Source: VAZQ01 sp036557705
GTDB taxonomy: Bacteria > Pseudomonadota > Alphaproteobacteria > Rhizobiales > Xanthobacteraceae
NCBI GenBank assembly: GCA_036557705.1
Contig: DATBHB010000021.1
Coordinates: 1-64,000 of the forward strand
Direction: 5' to 3'
DNA: 64,000 bases
The notes below the pieces were generated by a model. The model saw only the letters and a list, made by a program, of their open reading frames with translations. It did no database searches and was not told where the DNA came from. A program made the translations under genes and the position numbers. This document shows positions 25,652-34,258 of this stretch, in pieces; the stretch's first letter is position 1; each line of letters begins with the position of its first letter.

Positions 25652-27079
25652 ATGAATATCAAGAGAGTGATTCTGGCGTTGCTCCTGGCCGTGCCGCTTT
25701 CTACGGGCCACGCGATTGCCGGATACACGAAAAACCTGTCGCTCATGGACGCGGTGAAACAAGGTGACCGCGAAGCCGTCCGGTCTTTTTTGGCGGACGT
25801 GGCCAAGGGAGATCTTTCCAGTGCTGAAAGCGCTGCCGCGCTGATCTGGGCGGTGTCCCGCAATGATGCAGAGGTGCTCGATCTGCTCCTTCGCGCAGGC
25901 GCAGACGTAAACGCCGCGAACGAGTACGGCGCGACGGCGCTTTACGCCGCAGCCGCTTCCGCGGATTCGACAATGACCGAGAAGCTGCTCGCGGCCGGCG
26001 CCGATCCCAATGCGCACCTCCTTTCCGGCGAAACGCCGCTTATGCAGTCCGCCCGCCGGGGCAATCTCGCCACCGTGCGGGCGCTCCTTTCGGGGGGTGC
26101 CGATGCCAACGCGCGGGAAGGAAACGGCGGACAATACGTCCTGATGTGGGCCATATCGGAACGTCATTCCGCAGTCGCCGACGAACTGATTCGGCGCGGC
26201 GCCGACGTGGGAGCCCGTTCGAAACGAGGCTTTACGGCGCTGATGTTCGCGGCGCAGCAGGGGGATTTGGATTCCGCCCGCCTGCTGCTCCGTGCCGGCG
26301 GCAATCCGAACGATGTCATGTCGAGGACGGGACTGACCGCCCTGCTCATCGCGAGCGCCATGGCGCGCACCGAAGTCGCAACCCTGCTGCTGGACAATGG
26401 CGCCGATCCGAACGTCGTCGACGGGCAAGGCTTCACGGCTCTGCATCGCGCGGCACAGAATAAGGCCGCCGTGGCGATCGTGCGGGCGCTCCTCGCGCAC
26501 GGCGGCAATCCGAACATTCGGCTGGTTCAGGATAAGCCGACAATTCTCATTTCCGGGGTATCCATGCAGGGCGCGACGCCGCTCGTCCTTGCGGCGGAAA
26601 TCAACAATTACGATGCTGTCGTGGCGCTGGCGGACGGCGGGGCCGATCCGCTAATCCCAACCGAGCAGAAGACCACCGCGCTCATTCTCGCGGCCGGGGG
26701 CGGCACCGATGTGTCCCGCCCAAGACCCGCCCAAGAGCGGGCAACGGCGGTCCGCACCGTGAAATTTCTTGTCGAGCGCGGCTCCGACGTGAATGCGGCT
26801 GGCCAATTCGGCTGGACGGCGCTGCACGCGGCCGCCTATCAGGGCTTGAACGACGTCGTCGCATATCTCGCCGGCAAGGGCGCCAATCTCGATGCGATGG
26901 ACGAATTCGGCCAGACGCCGCTGAGCATCGCCAACGCGGTTGTCACGAAAGGGCTGGGCGCCGCTTATTATCAGACTGCGCGCACGTTTCACCGCGAAAC
27001 CGCCGAACTGTTGCTCAAGCTCGGCGCTACTCCGCTCGAACGCTCCGGCGTCGTCGCCGTCAACCGAAGGGCGGAGTAA
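25652..27079 (+). CDS. Exported ankyrin-repeat protein 2, tandem paralogue
   Basis: A 475-residue protein colinear with the preceding gene: signal peptide (to about AIA-GYTK), the same EYGATALYAAAAS and GETPLMQSARRGNLATVRALL repeats, the same GGGTDVSRPRPAQERATA insert, and the same end LLLKLGATPLERSG. A tandem duplication followed by divergence is the obvious origin. It lies 32 bp after copy 1, in one operon. Its TAA stop (27077-27079) shares its last base with the ATG of a 5'-truncated higB, so the duplication or insertion boundary sits exactly here. Confidence 0.85.
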   Translation: MNIKRVILALLLAVPLSTGHAIAGYTKNLSLMDAVKQGDREAVRSFLADVAKGDLSSAESAAALIWAVSRNDAEVLDLLLRAGADVNAANEYGATALYAAAASADSTMTEKLLAAGADPNAHLLSGETPLMQSARRGNLATVRALLSGGADANAREGNGGQYVLMWAISERHSAVADELIRRGADVGARSKRGFTALMFAAQQGDLDSARLLLRAGGNPNDVMSRTGLTALLIASAMARTEVATLLLDNGADPNVVDGQGFTALHRAAQNKAAVAIVRALLAHGGNPNIRLVQDKPTILISGVSMQGATPLVLAAEINNYDAVVALADGGADPLIPTEQKTTALILAAGGGTDVSRPRPAQERATAVRTVKFLVERGSDVNAAGQFGWTALHAAAYQGLNDVVAYLAGKGANLDAMDEFGQTPLSIANAVVTKGLGAAYYQTARTFHRETAELLLKLGATPLERSGVVAVNRRAE

Positions 27080-27222
27080 TGAATCTTCCTGGTCTGCGCT
27101 TCCACGCACTCAAGGGCCGCGACAGGGGCCGTTATGCCGTGTGGGCGAGCGGCAATTGGCGGATCACCTTCGGGTGGGAGGGTGAGGACGCCATCGACGT
27201 CGATCTGGAGGATTATCACTAA
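27079..27222 (+). pseudogene. higB: higB toxin, 5'-truncated
   Basis: A 47-residue frame (MNLPGLRFHALKGRDRGRYA ..., then SGNWRITFGWEGED ... DVDLEDYH) equal to the C-terminal half of HigB/RelE-family toxins, which are normally about 92 residues. The conserved first half (IxSFRHKGLxxLF...) is absent: upstream in this frame lies only ankyrin-gene sequence read out of phase. The RxxxLKGxxxGxWSV-like core and the terminal DVDLxDYH are kept. Probably inactive as an mRNA interferase. It is translationally coupled both to the ankyrin stop and, by a one-base overlap, to higA. Confidence 0.75.
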
Positions 27223-27545
27223 TGAGCGCTAATCCGATGCTGAGTGGACTTGCTCCGATGCACCCGGGCGAACTTTTGCGCGAGGTGGTGCTGCCGGCAC
27301 TGCGGCGGCCAAAAAAGGAAATTGCGGCCCTTCTCGGAGTCTCCCGGCAGACGCTCCACGCGATACTTGAGGAGCGTGCGCCCGTGACGCCGAACATGGC
27401 GCTCCGCCTCGGTAAGCTGTGCGGCAATGGCGCCGCATTATGGCTCAACCTGCAGCGCGCCTACGACCTCAATGCTGAGGAGAAGCGGCTCGCCGGCGAA
27501 CTCAAGCGCATACCGACGCTCAAGGCGGCAGACGAGGCAGCATGA
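27222..27545 (+). CDS. higA: HigA-family XRE antitoxin
   Basis: A 107-residue helix-turn-helix protein of the HigA type. The opening MHPGELLREVVLPAL and the HTH EIAALLGVSRQTLHAILEER (about residues 36-55) are followed by MALRLGKLCGNGAALWLNLQ and a helical tail. HigA binds its toxin and represses its own operon. GGAGG lies 11 nt before the ATG inside the truncated toxin frame. With the toxin reduced to its C-terminal half, this is probably an orphan antitoxin or repressor. Confidence 0.85.
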   Translation: MSANPMLSGLAPMHPGELLREVVLPALRRPKKEIAALLGVSRQTLHAILEERAPVTPNMALRLGKLCGNGAALWLNLQRAYDLNAEEKRLAGELKRIPTLKAADEAA

Positions 27546-27570
27546 GTCCGCTATCGTCCCCAACGGAGGC

Positions 27571-29325
27571 CTATTTCGGCGTCACCAGTTCGTAAACCGT
27601 ATTCGAAGTGCCACCCTCCGGCGGCGGATTGAAGACGTGCACCGCAACGGAGCGATAGCCGATGATGCCCGTGTTCTGCGCAGGTCCTGGCGGGCTGTAA
27701 GGATCAGGCGCCGCGCGCGCGGCGGCGCTCGCCGGCAGATCGAATTCCAGCCGCCGGGGATTTCGGAATGTCGTCTTCACCGACACTCCGTCGATGCGCG
27801 CGAGCGAGGTCGTGGTAAATCCGCTGCCTTGAAGCACGATGTGATTAGGCGAAGAGCCTTCAGGCACGCGATTCGGCTCGATTGCGCTGATCACGGGCGC
27901 CAAGGTCGAGCCGGCGAGCGGATTTGGAGGCCGCAGAACCGTGGTATATTCGGGATGGTAGCCGAGCTCGATCCAGCGTCCGTTCTTCATCACCCGTTCG
28001 ATTTTCTTCGTATTTGCGATGTCGCTCAGGGGGTCTGCGCTGATCACGACGAGATCGGCAAAATTGCCGGGGCGGATCGAGCCGATTTTCGCCGGGCCGC
28101 GAGCTCCGTTCTTGCCTTCCAGCAGTTCGGCGGGCCATGAGGACGCGGCTTTGAGCGCCTGCATCGGCGTGAGGCCGGCCTGGACCAGCATTCCCATTTC
28201 CTGATGCAGGCTCAGTCCTGGGGTTCCACCAGTCACGGTATCAGTGCCGGCCTGTATCTTGCCGCCGGCCGCGAGGTAGCTACCAACGAAGTCGAGCACG
28301 TTTTGGTACCCGGCCTCGACCTCTTTACGATCTTCCGCCGACAGGCGGCTGACCCATGGCGTGTTTTCATAACGCGATGAGAAATTCTTGATCTGGCGAT
28401 GCCTGGCGAGGATGCCGTCGGTGATATTCCTCGGAAAATACGCGAGATCGGGATTGCTGAGCGTGAGATAGTCTTCAATCTCATCTTCGCGAGCGCGGCG
28501 ATTCATGCCGCCCCATTCGTAGTTCAGCGTCGGATTGAGATAGGCGCCTCGGCGCACCGCATCCGAAATCATCTGCTTGAGTCGATTTTGATCGTTCAGG
28601 AATGTCGCCCAGGTCACATACTGTCCTTCCTGGAACAAGCGCAGCTCCTGCGGCGACATGAGCGCCTCTCCGAAGCCCCACACATGTTCGAGAACGTCCA
28701 TTCCGTCTCGCAGCGAACCGGGCGCATTATCGGTATGGCCGAAGACGAGAATGCCTGCCTTGTGGACTTCGTCGGCAGCGATTGCATAGGGCTGTGCGAT
28801 CCTGTTGTTGTATTGAGGGAAATTCGCCAAATCGGGCTCGTTCAGGAGCCAGGTTCGCACCGCTTGACGGATGTCGGCCTCTGCGGAGGCGTCGGTGAAT
28901 GGCGGTCGGCCGCCATTGTGGAAAAGCCGCGGAAGATCGGCGGCTTGCTGGCTTCTTACGCGCGCTGCCTTGGGCACATTGAGCAGCGCCATGATGGAAG
29001 TCACACCGTGATTCACATAGAGCTCGCCCATCCAGTCTTGCCAATGCACATGCGAATCGAACAAGCCCGGAATGATGAACTTTCCGCTCAAATCGAGGAC
29101 CTGTGCTCCCGCCGGCGGGGCGGCGTCGGCGGGAAGCAGGTCTCGTATGGTATTCCCCTCAATCAGCAGCGCACGATCGTGGAGGGGCGCGTCGGAGATG
29201 CCGTCGATGATGGTTGCTCCTCTGATAACAAGCGGTGAAGGCGCCTGTGCGTGGCTCGCTGTGAGCGCAGTGAAACCGACAATAGTGATGGCGAGGACAG
29301 AAGACACAATGAGTCTCGTGCACAT
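27571..29325 (-). CDS. Exported amidohydrolase with a C-terminal TIG-like domain
   Basis: A 584-residue exported metal-dependent hydrolase. A signal peptide (to about SHA-QAPS, residue 27) is followed by the amidohydrolase domain, with the HxH motif in GLFDSHVHWQDW, later VFGHTDNAPGSL, LEHVWGFG and GTDTVTGG supplying the remaining His/Asp ligands, and the closing GNFADLVVISADPL. Beyond residue about 470 is an extra beta domain, VISAIEPNRVPEGSS...IVLQGSGF...LEFDLPAS, which looks like an IPT/TIG fold; this is unusual for the family and could bind a surface or partner. CAGGGAGATCAAAG fixes the start at 29325. Substrate unknown; an amide, imide or cyclic substrate is likely. Confidence 0.75.
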   Translation of the reverse strand: MCTRLIVSSVLAITIVGFTALTASHAQAPSPLVIRGATIIDGISDAPLHDRALLIEGNTIRDLLPADAAPPAGAQVLDLSGKFIIPGLFDSHVHWQDWMGELYVNHGVTSIMALLNVPKAARVRSQQAADLPRLFHNGGRPPFTDASAEADIRQAVRTWLLNEPDLANFPQYNNRIAQPYAIAADEVHKAGILVFGHTDNAPGSLRDGMDVLEHVWGFGEALMSPQELRLFQEGQYVTWATFLNDQNRLKQMISDAVRRGAYLNPTLNYEWGGMNRRAREDEIEDYLTLSNPDLAYFPRNITDGILARHRQIKNFSSRYENTPWVSRLSAEDRKEVEAGYQNVLDFVGSYLAAGGKIQAGTDTVTGGTPGLSLHQEMGMLVQAGLTPMQALKAASSWPAELLEGKNGARGPAKIGSIRPGNFADLVVISADPLSDIANTKKIERVMKNGRWIELGYHPEYTTVLRPPNPLAGSTLAPVISAIEPNRVPEGSSPNHIVLQGSGFTTTSLARIDGVSVKTTFRNPRRLEFDLPASAAARAAPDPYSPPGPAQNTGIIGYRSVAVHVFNPPPEGGTSNTVYELVTPK

Positions 29326-29443
29326 CTTTGATCTCCCTGAGAAATGCGTTGCTGATTTTTCTGAGAGCGTGCAACAGGAGAAGAGTATTGCATTCTTGAA
29401 ATTCAATCCAGCTGCTCTTTGTACGACGATCGGCTATATCGTC

Positions 29444-29569
29444 GTAGGGTGGGCAAAGGCGCGCGTATCGCGCGCCGTGCCCACGCGAATGCGTGCGCGT
29501 GGGCATGGCGCTCCCATTTCTTTCGTGTGGGGAGCGTCGTGCGTGTGAATGCGCCTTTGCCCACCCTAC
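29444..29569. repeat. GTAGGGTGGGC...GCCCACCCTAC element, copy 3
   Basis: A 126-bp element running from GTAGGGTGGGCAAAGGCGCG to GCGCCTTTGCCCACCCTAC, so both outer arms are of the AAAGGCGC type. The internal modules (GCCGTGCCCACGCGAATGCG / GCGCGTGGGCATGGCGC) pair with each other. It fills the divergent gap between the amidohydrolase and the iron-sulfur subunit gene. Confidence 0.9.
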
Positions 29570-29622
29570 GGACTGAGATATACTCGGGCAATAAAACCTA
29601 ATCGGATATGGGAGGAAGCGGC

Positions 29623-30078
29623 ATGTCATATTCGCTGATCGTCAACGGCAGCGCCTACACGGTGGACGTGGAGCCGGACACGCCTCTCCTTTGGGTGCTT
29701 CGCGACTCATTGAAGCTCACCGGAACGAAATACGGCTGCGGCATTGCCCAGTGCGGCGCCTGCACCGTGCTGATCGACGGCAAAGCCGTCCGCTCATGCA
29801 GCTACCCGATTGCGTCCATCGCCGGCAAGAGCATCACCACGATCGAGGGCCTTTCCACTGATGCCACTCATCCTGTGCAGCTCGCGTGGATTGAGTACGA
29901 TGTTCCCCAGTGCGGATATTGCCAGTCCGGTCAGATCATGGCCGCGGTGTCCCTGCTCAAGGAAAACCCGAAGCCGACGGATACCGATATTAACAATGCG
30001 ATGACCAACATCTGCCGCTGTGGGACCTATCCGCGCATTCGGGCGGCCATTCATCGCGCCGCCGAGTTGGCAGCCTGA
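29623..30078 (+). CDS. iorA: [2Fe-2S] subunit of an isoquinoline-1-oxidoreductase-type enzyme
   Basis: A 151-residue small subunit of a molybdenum hydroxylase. The plant-type ferredoxin cluster is bound by C39, C44, C47 and C59 (KYGCGIAQCGACTVLIDG), the second cluster by C97, C100, C131 and C133 (QCGYCQSGQ, ICRCGTYPRIR). It carries electrons from the molybdopterin subunit encoded 18 bp downstream to an outside acceptor, in this two-subunit type usually a c-type cytochrome. It has no signal of its own and would be exported by hitch-hiking on the Tat signal of the large subunit. The start at 29623 follows GGGAGGAAGCGGC. Confidence 0.85.
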   Translation: MSYSLIVNGSAYTVDVEPDTPLLWVLRDSLKLTGTKYGCGIAQCGACTVLIDGKAVRSCSYPIASIAGKSITTIEGLSTDATHPVQLAWIEYDVPQCGYCQSGQIMAAVSLLKENPKPTDTDINNAMTNICRCGTYPRIRAAIHRAAELAA

Positions 30079-30096
30079 GCGAGGGAGAAACAGGCC

Positions 30097-32502
30097 ATGA
30101 CGAATATTCACTCCGCTCCGCAACGCGACGTCAGCCGCCGCGATTTCCTCACCTCCACGGCCGCGGTCGGCGGCGCGATGGTGCTCGGTTTCCACCTGCC
30201 GGTGACGAGCGCGCAGGCAGAGGCAATAGCGAGGGAGCCCTGGTATCGCGACGCAACTGTCCCCGAAATCAATGCCTGGCTCACCATCGCACCCGACGAC
30301 ACCGTGACCATCCGCGTCGCCCAGACCGAGATGGGCACGGGCGTGCTCACGTCCTGTCCGATGATGGTCGCCGAAGAGCTTGCGTGCGACTGGAGCAAGG
30401 TGCGGGCCGAATATGCGTCGCCGCAACGTGATGTGGTGGAGCGGGCTCCCGAATGGACATTGAAGGTTCCTGGCGGGGGAAATCCGAGAATCCGCGACGG
30501 CGGCGGCGAGCCGATTTCATCGGTGAATTTCAAAGGGGTCTACCGCCGACTGGATACGAATTCGAGCGGGTCGGTGCGCGAGAGCCGCTACTATCTGCAA
30601 ATGGCCGGCGCTGAAGCGCGCGAGCGTCTCCTCCTCGCTGCTGCAACGATGTGGAAGGTGCCGGTTTCGGAGTTAATCGCCAACGACAGCGTCATTACGC
30701 ATAAGCCGACCGGACGGCGAACGACCTATGGAGCGATTGCTGGCAGGGCCGCGCAGATGGCGCTGCCCGACCCGTCGAAAATCAAGATCAAGGGCCCCGA
30801 CCAGTTCACCCTCATCGGCACCGAGCAAAAGAACCGGGACGTGCCGCTCAAAGTCACCGGCAAGGCGGTCTACGGCATCGATGTCGATCTGCCGGGCATG
30901 CTCTACGCTGCCGTCCGAGCCTGTCCCGTCTTCGATGGCAAGGTCAAGAGCTACGATTTCAACGCGATCAAGGACCGCCCGGGCGTGCACTCGGCTGCCC
31001 TGATCGAGGGCAGGGGCACCCGAAAGGACGCCAATTACGGCACCAGCGGTCAGGAATACCGCTATGAGGCGGTCGCTGTCGTTGCTGACAGCTGGTGGCG
31101 CGCGAAGACCGCGCTCGATCTGATGCCGATCGAATGGGATTTTGGCGGGAACGGAAATCGCAACAGCCAAGAAATGTTCAAGGCCGACTTCGAGACCATG
31201 AAGCAGGGCGGCACCATCGTGCTGGAGGAGGGCGGGAGCTACGCAGCCGCGAGCAGCAAGGCCGCCAAGGTGGTCGAAGCGACCTATACCGTGCCTTATC
31301 TCGCTCATGCGCGGATGGAGCCCGGCAATGCGACTGCGATGATCATCGACGATCGCGTCGATGTGTGGACCGGCGATCAGTCGCCACAGTTTGCCCTGTT
31401 GCGCGCAGCCGACGAGGCTGGCGTCACGCCCGACAAAGTGTTCATCCACACGACATTTCTGGGCGGCGGTTATGGCGGCGGCGGCGGCTCCGATCAGGTG
31501 CGCCAGGCGGTGGCCATAGCCAAGACGCTTCAAGGCAGGCCAGTGAAGGTGCTTTGGACGCGCGAAGAGGACATGCGGCTTGGCGAGAAATATCGCCCGA
31601 TGGGGATCGGCCGATTCGAGGCAGCGCTCGATGCCGAGGGCTGGCCGCTCGCGATCAGAATGCGCACCAACGGCGATCGCTACGATCGCAATCTGGCGCC
31701 CGCCGGCACTTACAAGAACAGGGTTGCTGAACAGGCGGTGCGCGGGCTGCACGAGCTGCCGTACTTCGTTCCCACGACCTATTACGACGTGCACACCCAG
31801 AACAGCCATGTCCCGGTTGGCTTCCGGCGTTCGACCGGCAGCGGGGTCAATGTCTTCTACCTCGAGAGCTTCGTCGATGAACTCGCTCACGCCGCCGGCC
31901 GGGACCCCTATGAATATCGGCGCGAGCTGATTTCACGGAACAGCAAATTCCGCGACCGTGACGACTGGATCAAGGCGCTGGATCTGGTGGCGAAGATGTC
32001 GGGGTGGGGTACGCCGCTGCCCGAGGGCTGGGCCCGCGGCATCGCCGTCGATGACCGCCGCCGGGCCGTGCCCGGAAGGACCGCCGTATCGCTGTGCGCC
32101 CAGGTCGTCACGGCATCGGTCACCCGCAGCGGTCAGGTCCGGCTGGAGCGCGTCGATGTGGTGTTCGACGAGGGCTTCTCGTTCGTCAACCCGCTTTCGG
32201 TGCGCAAGCAGATCGAAGGCCAGATCGCCTGGGCGTTGAGCGACGCGTTGTGGCAGGAAATCACAATCAAGGATGGGCGCACGGTTCAGGGCAATTTCCA
32301 TGAATACCCGGTCATCCGGATGGCGGATTATCCACCGCAGATCAACATCGAATTCCTGAAAACCGACAACAAGTGGATTTCCGGAGTGGGTGAGGAAGCC
32401 TGCCCGCAGCTTGCGCCCGCCATGGCACAGGCAATCTTCAAGATCACCGGCAAGCGGATCCGCTCGCTTCCATTGGGCAAGCAGGATCTAAGCTGGGCGT
32501 AG
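30097..32502 (+). CDS. iorB: Molybdopterin subunit, isoquinoline-1-oxidoreductase type (Tat)
   Basis: An 801-residue catalytic subunit of a two-subunit molybdenum hydroxylase. A Tat leader (SRRDFLTSTAAVGGAMVLGF, residues 9-28) is followed by an N-terminal molybdopterin-binding part with AQTEMGTG, the a/b hammerhead (KVTGKAVYGIDVDLPGML), a second MPT domain with FLGGGYGGGGGSDQ, and the catalytic Glu766 in GVGEEACPQLAPAM near the C-terminus. Such enzymes hydroxylate N-heterocycles or oxidise aldehydes using water, passing electrons through the small subunit. No FAD subunit follows, as expected for this group. The nearby dihaem cytochrome (36583) is a candidate acceptor. Confidence 0.85.
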   Translation: MTNIHSAPQRDVSRRDFLTSTAAVGGAMVLGFHLPVTSAQAEAIAREPWYRDATVPEINAWLTIAPDDTVTIRVAQTEMGTGVLTSCPMMVAEELACDWSKVRAEYASPQRDVVERAPEWTLKVPGGGNPRIRDGGGEPISSVNFKGVYRRLDTNSSGSVRESRYYLQMAGAEARERLLLAAATMWKVPVSELIANDSVITHKPTGRRTTYGAIAGRAAQMALPDPSKIKIKGPDQFTLIGTEQKNRDVPLKVTGKAVYGIDVDLPGMLYAAVRACPVFDGKVKSYDFNAIKDRPGVHSAALIEGRGTRKDANYGTSGQEYRYEAVAVVADSWWRAKTALDLMPIEWDFGGNGNRNSQEMFKADFETMKQGGTIVLEEGGSYAAASSKAAKVVEATYTVPYLAHARMEPGNATAMIIDDRVDVWTGDQSPQFALLRAADEAGVTPDKVFIHTTFLGGGYGGGGGSDQVRQAVAIAKTLQGRPVKVLWTREEDMRLGEKYRPMGIGRFEAALDAEGWPLAIRMRTNGDRYDRNLAPAGTYKNRVAEQAVRGLHELPYFVPTTYYDVHTQNSHVPVGFRRSTGSGVNVFYLESFVDELAHAAGRDPYEYRRELISRNSKFRDRDDWIKALDLVAKMSGWGTPLPEGWARGIAVDDRRRAVPGRTAVSLCAQVVTASVTRSGQVRLERVDVVFDEGFSFVNPLSVRKQIEGQIAWALSDALWQEITIKDGRTVQGNFHEYPVIRMADYPPQINIEFLKTDNKWISGVGEEACPQLAPAMAQAIFKITGKRIRSLPLGKQDLSWA

Positions 32503-32635
32503 AAATGTGTCCCTGGCCGGATAGCGCTGGGAATTTCCGCGGTACCCCTCCGGGGCCGCCAGGCGACCTTGTGACGCGCTGTCAGGTTCCTAGATTTTGA
32601 CAGGGTTTAAATCGCAACATTGCTACAGTGCCGCT

Positions 32636-32872
32636 ATGACAAGAGAGCAGGTGAAGAAAATCCTTGATCGCGTCCTCGCTTGGCCTCCAGAGCGACAGGA
32701 AGACGCGGTCCGCGTTTTGAGCGAAATGGAGAAACAGGACGCAAGCCGGTACAGCCTTACCGACGAGCAAGCCGAAGAGGTCGATCGCCGGCGCGCTGAT
32801 TTCGCTGCCGGTCGAGAACGTTACGCAACGGATGAGGAAATTGCTGCACTTTGGAAGAAGTGCGGCCTATGA
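32636..32872 (+). CDS. Antitoxin of a ParDE-like pair
   Basis: A 78-residue acidic, helical protein (MTREQVKKILDRVLAWP ... DEQAEEVDRRRADFA ... DEEIAALWKKCGL). It resembles the small antitoxins encoded in front of RelE/ParE toxins, with a DNA-binding N-terminus and a toxin-wrapping tail. Its TGA overlaps the toxin ATG (ATGA), giving coupled translation. The ATG at 32636 is chosen by homologous layout; no strong ribosome site is visible. Confidence 0.65.
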   Translation: MTREQVKKILDRVLAWPPERQEDAVRVLSEMEKQDASRYSLTDEQAEEVDRRRADFAAGRERYATDEEIAALWKKCGL

Positions 32873-33159
32873 AAGTACGATATCGACGGCGCGCACAGCT
32901 CGATATCGAGAACATTCACGAATACATCGAGAGGCAGAATCCGCGGGCGGCAGCCGAAATTGTCGCCCGCATTCGTTATGCGGCTGAGCGCCTTGGAACG
33001 TGGCCATATATGGGACATGCTGGTCGCGCCAAAGGAACGCACGAATGGGTCGTGGTCGGCTCACCCTACGTGATCGCGTATGAAGTTGATCCCGCTGCTG
33101 ATGAGGTTGTGATCATCGCAGTATTTCATGGCGCACGACGCCGCGATGAAGAATGGTAG
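32869..33159 (+). CDS. ParE/RelE-family toxin
   Basis: A 96-residue member of the ParE/RelE superfamily. MKVRYRRRAQLDIENIHEYI forms the N-terminal strand and first helix. PRAAAEIVARIRYAAERLGTWPYMGHAGR is the helical hairpin with the conserved Gly-Arg, and VVGSPYVIAYEV followed by VVIIAVFHGARR is the C-terminal sheet with the usual Arg residues. ParE members poison gyrase, RelE members cut mRNA; the absence of a clear RelE catalytic set favours ParE. It overlaps the antitoxin by 4 bp. Confidence 0.85.
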   Translation: MKVRYRRRAQLDIENIHEYIERQNPRAAAEIVARIRYAAERLGTWPYMGHAGRAKGTHEWVVVGSPYVIAYEVDPAADEVVIIAVFHGARRRDEEW

Positions 33160-33201
33160 ATGCCGCATTCAGCCTGCCCGAAGCCGTGACTGCATTTCAA
33201 G

Positions 33202-34245
33202 TTATCTGCCGTCGCGGATTGATTTGAACCGATCGACGAGGGGCTTGGGCGTGGCATAAATCGCCTTGAGGATCTCGGTCACCTCCTCGCCCGAGATCGG
33301 GTTGTCGAGTTCGAGGCCCCCGCGCGCCGCATCGTCGCGGAATTCCGGATCCGCCATGGTCGCATCGAAGGCTCGGCGCAGCGCCTGCACGCGGTCAGGC
33401 GGAACGTCGGGCGGCGCAGCGACCGGCCGGCCCATCTTCTGCGTGCCGAAGGCAAGGGCGAAGACCTGGCGAGACGTGTCGTCAGTTGCCAAATCAGTGA
33501 CCAAAGGCACGCCCGCGAGCTCCGGATGTGGGCTCAGACTCAGCTGCAGCAGAAAATGAATGCTCTTCTCCGCCAGCCATTGCGGGCGCGCCGATTTGAT
33601 CGCCGACCACGTGAAGCTGCAATAGCCGTCAAGCTCGCGCCGCTCCATCGCAAGCCCGACGGCTGCGCTGTCCGGGTAGCCGAGCACGGTCTTGAATTTG
33701 GTGCCGAGGAACGCATTGAGAAGCTTCGGGAAGACATTGCTGTCGGCCGGCGCGCCGGTTGCCCCGACCGTCACCTCTCGCCGTTTTGCGTCCTCGATCG
33801 TGTTCACGCCGCTCGTATGCCAGCTGATGCAGGTCGATACCTCGCGGGTCATGCTGCCGAGCCAGACAAATTTCAGCGCGTCGTAACGCGCCTGTTCGTT
33901 GCCCAGGAGCGGCTCCAATGCGAGATTTCGCGAGGGTACGCCGATCGCCGTGCCATCGCGCGGCGCGACATTATAGAGATAATTCATCATCACCATGCTC
34001 CCGGCCCCGGGCATGTTCTCCGGCATGATCGTCGGCTGCCCGGGTATGTGCTTGCCGATGTGGCGGGCCAGGAGCCGCATGTAAACGTCGTTGCCGGTGC
34101 CGATGCCGTAGCCGACGAGCATCCGCACCTTCTTGTCCTTGTAGAATTCCGCAACCGACGATTGGGCGCGGACCGGCGCGGCAGCGCTGAGGAGCAATAA
34201 GACCGCGAGCGCGAATTTAACCGGAACGTGCTTTACATTCGGCAT
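33202..34245 (-). CDS. Bug-family (TctC-like) solute-binding protein
   Basis: A 347-residue periplasmic binding protein of the tripartite tricarboxylate transporter family. The signal peptide ends about VRA-QSSV (residue 28). The family hallmarks are EFYKDKKVRMLVGYGIGTGND, the ligand loop PENMPGAGSMVMMNYLY and PRDGTAIG, and the end VTEILKAIYATPKPLVD. Bug proteins bind carboxylates or aromatic acids. No tctA or tctB membrane subunit lies nearby, so it is one of the many orphan Bugs. It is encoded 13 bp after the FAD oxidoreductase in one minus-strand operon. AGGGGTGGAGATTCG precedes the ATG. Confidence 0.85.
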   Translation of the reverse strand: MPNVKHVPVKFALAVLLLLSAAAPVRAQSSVAEFYKDKKVRMLVGYGIGTGNDVYMRLLARHIGKHIPGQPTIMPENMPGAGSMVMMNYLYNVAPRDGTAIGVPSRNLALEPLLGNEQARYDALKFVWLGSMTREVSTCISWHTSGVNTIEDAKRREVTVGATGAPADSNVFPKLLNAFLGTKFKTVLGYPDSAAVGLAMERRELDGYCSFTWSAIKSARPQWLAEKSIHFLLQLSLSPHPELAGVPLVTDLATDDTSRQVFALAFGTQKMGRPVAAPPDVPPDRVQALRRAFDATMADPEFRDDAARGGLELDNPISGEEVTEILKAIYATPKPLVDRFKSIRDGR

Positions 34246-34258
34246 CGAATCTCCACCC

